From contig JAIJJM010000139.1 of the NCBI GenBank assembly GCA_022728415.1, forward strand, positions 1-6,136: a stretch of DNA of 6,136 nucleotides, read 5' to 3'. Source of the stretch: Collinsella sp. (GTDB taxonomy: Bacteria; Actinomycetota; Coriobacteriia; Coriobacteriales; Coriobacteriaceae). Shown piece by piece: positions 5,807 through 6,136 of the stretch (position 1 is the stretch's first letter; each line of letters opens with the position of its first letter). The translations under genes and the position numbers were made by a program. The notes below the pieces were generated by a model. It was not told the DNA's origin, did no database searches, and worked only from the letters and a program-made list of their open reading frames with translations.

Positions 5807-5835
5807 TTGCACTTTAGCGTGCGACAGCGGATAAT
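5807..5835 (+). promoter_or_regulatory. Probable promoter of the DAHP synthase gene
   Basis: TTGCAC (5807-5812) and GATAAT (5830-5835) are separated by exactly 17 bases, a good sigma-70-type pair (about 4/6 and 5/6 matches). Transcription would start near 5842, leaving a leader of about 44 bases. An imperfect inverted repeat, GCAC (5809-5812) with GTGC (5819-5822), overlaps the -35 box and could be an operator; this part is speculative. Confidence 0.65.
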
Positions 5836-5875
5836 GCCGTGCATTCGACAATTCACGCTTTGACTTATTTGATTG

Positions 5876-5881
5876 AGGAGG
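5876..5881 (+). promoter_or_regulatory. Ribosome binding site of the DAHP synthase gene
   Basis: AGGAGG lies 5 bases before the ATG at 5887 and 11 before the second in-frame ATG at 5893. Both spacings are usable, so the protein may begin MSMEF or MEF; I prefer 5887. Confidence 0.75.
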
Positions 5882-5886
5882 CCCCT

Positions 5887-6136
5887 ATGTCCATGGAATT
5901 CAAACGCAGGCTGCCGATCCCTATGGAGATTCGCGAGGAAATGCCGCTTTCGGCCGAGCTTACCGCCAAAAAGCAGGCATTTGACGCCGAGGTCGCCAAA
6001 GTCTTTACCGGCGAGGACGCACGCAAGGTGCTTATCATCGGCCCGTGCTCTGCCGACCGTGAGGATTCGGTGCTTGAGTACATGAACCGACTGGCCAAGA
6101 CCGCCGAGGAGGTCAAGGACAAGCTCATCATCATTC
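5887..6136 (+). CDS. 3-deoxy-7-phosphoheptulonate (DAHP) synthase, type I, N-terminal part (runs off the right edge)
   Basis: The visible 83 residues match the start of a class I (AroF/G/H-like) DAHP synthase. This cytoplasmic enzyme condenses phosphoenolpyruvate with erythrose 4-phosphate, the first step of the shikimate pathway to aromatic amino acids. The first beta strand of the barrel ends in the hallmark IGPCSADRED (51-60). Cys54 corresponds to the metal-binding Cys61 of E. coli AroG; the family commonly has GPCSIHD here, and this protein has GPCSAD. The N-terminal 45 residues resemble the extension that carries feedback control in this family, but which amino acid inhibits it cannot be told. 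It has its own promoter and a strong ribosome site, and lies downstream of the exporter terminator, so it is not part of that operon. The family call is firm; the paralogue name is left open. Confidence 0.92.
   Translation, partial: MSMEFKRRLPIPMEIREEMPLSAELTAKKQAFDAEVAKVFTGEDARKVLIIGPCSADREDSVLEYMNRLAKTAEEVKDKLIII

Larger units (their letters stand above)
5312..5886. other. Intergenic region between the exporter operon and DAHP synthase, rich in repeats
   Basis: This 575-base gap has no gene I can support; short reading frames in it show no family features, no good ribosome sites and no neighbour-like codon use. It opens with the operon terminator. From about 5440 to 5665 it is AT-rich and carries a perfect 17-bp inverted repeat, a 14-base direct repeat and a diverged CGCCTCAAATGA pair. 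A small GC hairpin (GGGGC 5406-5410 with GCCCC 5421-5425) and a perfect TTGACA at 5415-5420 lie before it, but no good -10 follows at 16-18 bases. The last 220 bases are GC-rich again, with two hairpins and the DAHP synthase promoter. A small RNA or an interspersed repeat is possible between 5440 and 5665. Confidence 0.65.

Noticed and set aside
5560..5856. Overlapping minus-strand open frames in the intergenic region, considered as a small convergent gene.
   Set aside because: They have no convincing ribosome site, span the repeats and hairpins, and read as arbitrary sequence in two frames at once.
5672..5863. A 63-codon plus-strand open frame just before the DAHP synthase gene, considered as a leader peptide or small gene.
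   Set aside because: It lacks a ribosome site, spans both hairpins and the promoter, shows no cluster of Phe, Tyr or Trp codons, and has no recognisable features.
5780..5886. A T-box or other riboswitch before the DAHP synthase gene.
   Set aside because: CGGGGTAACGAGG superficially recalls a T-box core, but the conserved GGGTGG-N-ACCGCG motif, specifier stem and following terminator are absent.

Overview
The window looks like a chromosomal segment from a fairly GC-rich, Gram-positive-type bacterium. The codons strongly favour G or C in the third position, the Shine-Dalgarno sequences are strong, and the genes are packed with 1-4 base overlaps. The protein sequences recall Coriobacteriia (a Collinsella-like actinobacterium), but that is recognition from memory and not a search result, so treat the taxon as tentative.

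Layout. The left edge (1-352, minus strand) holds the N-terminal 117 residues of a short-chain dehydrogenase/reductase (SDR). A divergent intergenic region of about 290 bases follows. It contains a consensus TATAAT for the SDR gene, a 14-bp AT palindrome, and a perfect 10-bp inverted repeat that overlaps the start codon of the next gene. From 643 to 5311 runs a tightly coupled three-gene operon: a MarR-family regulator, then two fused permease-ATPase ABC exporter half-transporters. The operon ends in a textbook intrinsic terminator (5343-5378). About 500 bases with no convincing gene come next. They carry a perfect 17-bp inverted repeat embedded in a longer diverged copy pair, plus a 14-base direct repeat shared with the terminator tail. 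The right edge (5887-6136) is the start of a DAHP synthase gene, the first enzyme of aromatic amino acid synthesis, with its own promoter.

How the genes work together. The two ABC proteins read as the two unlike halves of one asymmetric multidrug-type exporter. The first has Asp in place of the catalytic Glu and Gln in place of the switch His. The second has intact catalytic residues but a deviant LSQGQ signature. Together they would form one degenerate and one working ATP site. The first half also has about 200 extra residues between TM1 and TM2, predicted to lie outside the cell. The MarR protein is the obvious candidate regulator of its own operon, and possibly of the divergent SDR gene. 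The SDR and DAHP synthase genes are neighbours with no evident functional tie.

I found no mobile element, CRISPR array, tRNA, rRNA or riboswitch that I could support. The least explained part of the window is the repeat-bearing intergenic stretch 5373-5668.
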